A DNA stretch of 64,000 nucleotides from NCBI GenBank assembly GCA_020063565.1, contig JAICDB010000008.1, positions 146,933 to 210,932 of the forward strand, in the 5' to 3' direction. Both the position numbers and the translations under genes were made by a program. Positions 63,348-64,000 of this stretch are shown piece after piece. Source of the DNA: Clostridiales bacterium (GTDB lineage: Bacteria; Bacillota; DSM-16504; Desulfitibacterales; JAICDB01). The notes below the pieces were generated by a model. That model ran no database searches and was not told the DNA's origin. It saw only the letters and a list, made by a program, of their open reading frames with translations. The first letter of the stretch is position 1, and each line of letters begins with the position of its first letter.

Positions 63348-63929
63348 ATGGATAAGAAAGCTAAAATTCTTCAAATAGCAGCGAATTTAATGCATCAATA
63401 CGGGTATAATAATGTTGGAATCAAACAAATACTAGATGAAGCAGAAATTCCTAAGGGCTCCTTTTACTATTATTTTGATAGTAAAGAAGATCTAGGATTA
63501 AGGGTTATCGAATGCTATATACGAAATACCAAGGAAATGTTTAATAATATAGAAAAGGATATTAATGGGTTAAAAGATTTTTTTAATAGTTATTTTAAAA
63601 TGTTTGAGGACTTTCAATATCAAAGAGGGTGCCCTATCGGAAATTTAGTACTGGAACTGTCTGATATTAAAGAAAGCTTTAGATTGAAATTACTTGAATG
63701 GAGTACCTTTTTAGAAAAAGAAATTTACGAGATCTTAAAGAAAAGTAATTTAAAGGGAAAGTATGACAAAAAGCGCCTTGCTTCTTTTATAATTTCCACC
63801 TTTGAAGGAGTTTTGTTAAAGGCAAAATTAGAAAAAAATCGTAAACCACTTGAAGAGTTTAATTATTATATTTTTGAAATTCTGCTTAAAGAAGAGGAGG
63901 TTAAGTCTGAAATAGTTAACCAGAACTAA
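63348..63929 (+). CDS. TetR/AcrR-family transcriptional regulator
   Basis: The 193-residue protein has an N-terminal helix-turn-helix (ILQIAANLMHQYGYNNVGIKQILDEAEIPKGSFYYYFDSKEDLG), followed by a helical ligand domain with CPIGNLVLELSD, a segment found in the YxaF/LmrA-like branch. It probably controls its own gene and perhaps a downstream gene cut by the window end. AAGGAGAAAGG precedes the ATG. Confidence 0.92.
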   Translation: MDKKAKILQIAANLMHQYGYNNVGIKQILDEAEIPKGSFYYYFDSKEDLGLRVIECYIRNTKEMFNNIEKDINGLKDFFNSYFKMFEDFQYQRGCPIGNLVLELSDIKESFRLKLLEWSTFLEKEIYEILKKSNLKGKYDKKRLASFIISTFEGVLLKAKLEKNRKPLEEFNYYIFEILLKEEEVKSEIVNQN

Positions 63930-63943
63930 ATATATTACAAGTA

Positions 63944-64000
63944 TTGAAAAAGGGCATAACAAACAAGCCATCAGTTGATGACTTAAAAAAATTATATGAT
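63944..64000 (+). CDS. Possible start of a further gene, cut by window end
   Basis: An open frame from TTG reads KKGITNKPSVDDLKKLYD to the last base. No ribosome site is visible, so this is a weak suggestion. Confidence 0.2.
   Translation, partial: MKKGITNKPSVDDLKKLYD

Overview
This 64 kb window is bacterial chromosome, most likely from an endospore-forming anaerobic clostridium (Firmicutes, Peptococcaceae-like). The reasons are the gene order rpsF-ssb-rpsR-yybS-rplI-lonC-dnaB and purA, strong AGGAGG-type ribosome sites with many TTG/GTG starts, a spore-type LonC protease, lactate-oxidation genes rich in iron-sulfur clusters, a radical-SAM SCIFF-type maturase, and UGA read as selenocysteine. 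The species cannot be named from the sequence alone. Linkage of rpsF-ssb-rpsR, dnaB, purA, htrA and rlmH is typical of the neighbourhood of the replication origin.

Layout. 1-3.2 kb: 3' end of a comB-like gene and three membrane proteins. 3.2-7.7 kb: a cobalamin riboswitch with its own terminator, followed by a cblS-like kinase, an ECF substrate-binding protein (cblT-like), a fused double ECF ATPase and EcfT. Together they look like a complete alpha-ribazole/corrinoid-precursor salvage operon. 7.7-10.7 kb (minus strand): hydantoinase-like protein and an HDAC-family deacetylase with a Cys4 tail. 11-16.3 kb: M18 aminopeptidase, selenophosphate synthetase with an in-frame UGA, YedF, HEAT-repeat protein, MscS channel, DUF951. 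16.3-19.6 kb: IS66 relic, glycerol dehydrogenase, and a single-chain fusion of NapH- and NapG-like ferredoxin proteins. 19.7-31 kb: replication and translation housekeeping genes, then a lipoprotein, DUF523, an FAD oxidoreductase and purA.

31.1-38.6 kb is a lactate-utilisation locus: lactate permease, GlcD-like FAD oxidase, GlcF-like Fe-S protein, LutC, and a LutB-LutA fusion. It is followed by four tRNA genes (Lys, Glu, Asp, Phe) with repeated hairpin-forming spacers. 39.4-43.2 kb holds a glycerate kinase, two VapBC-type toxin-antitoxin pairs and an Mrp/NBP35 ATPase. 43.3-49.1 kb has tRNA-Gly, a FadR-type regulator, CcdA, a selenocysteine-containing thioredoxin-like lipoprotein (motif U-P-Y-C), a SCIFF-type radical SAM maturase and a molybdopterin oxidoreductase. 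49-58 kb holds envelope and redox genes: M23/LysM/G5 protein, TrxB, TtcA-like, CopZ, C_GCAxxG_C_C protein, DUF5320, peptidase-MA protein, BON protein, HtrA, RlmH. 58-60 kb is an AT-rich cassette of a SigZ-like sigma factor with two cysteine-rich proteins. The last 4 kb has a second TtcA paralogue, a cold-shock protein, a decayed DEAD-box helicase and a TetR regulator.

Recurring themes are selenium use (selD, yedF, Sec-thioredoxin), thiol/disulfide redox on the outer face of the membrane (CcdA + Sec-thioredoxin), and iron-sulfur electron carriers. The most notable points are two independent UGA-recoded genes, a near-identical promoter-operator motif upstream of mrp and the DUF5320 gene, the dedicated B12-precursor salvage operon, and the SigZ cassette.
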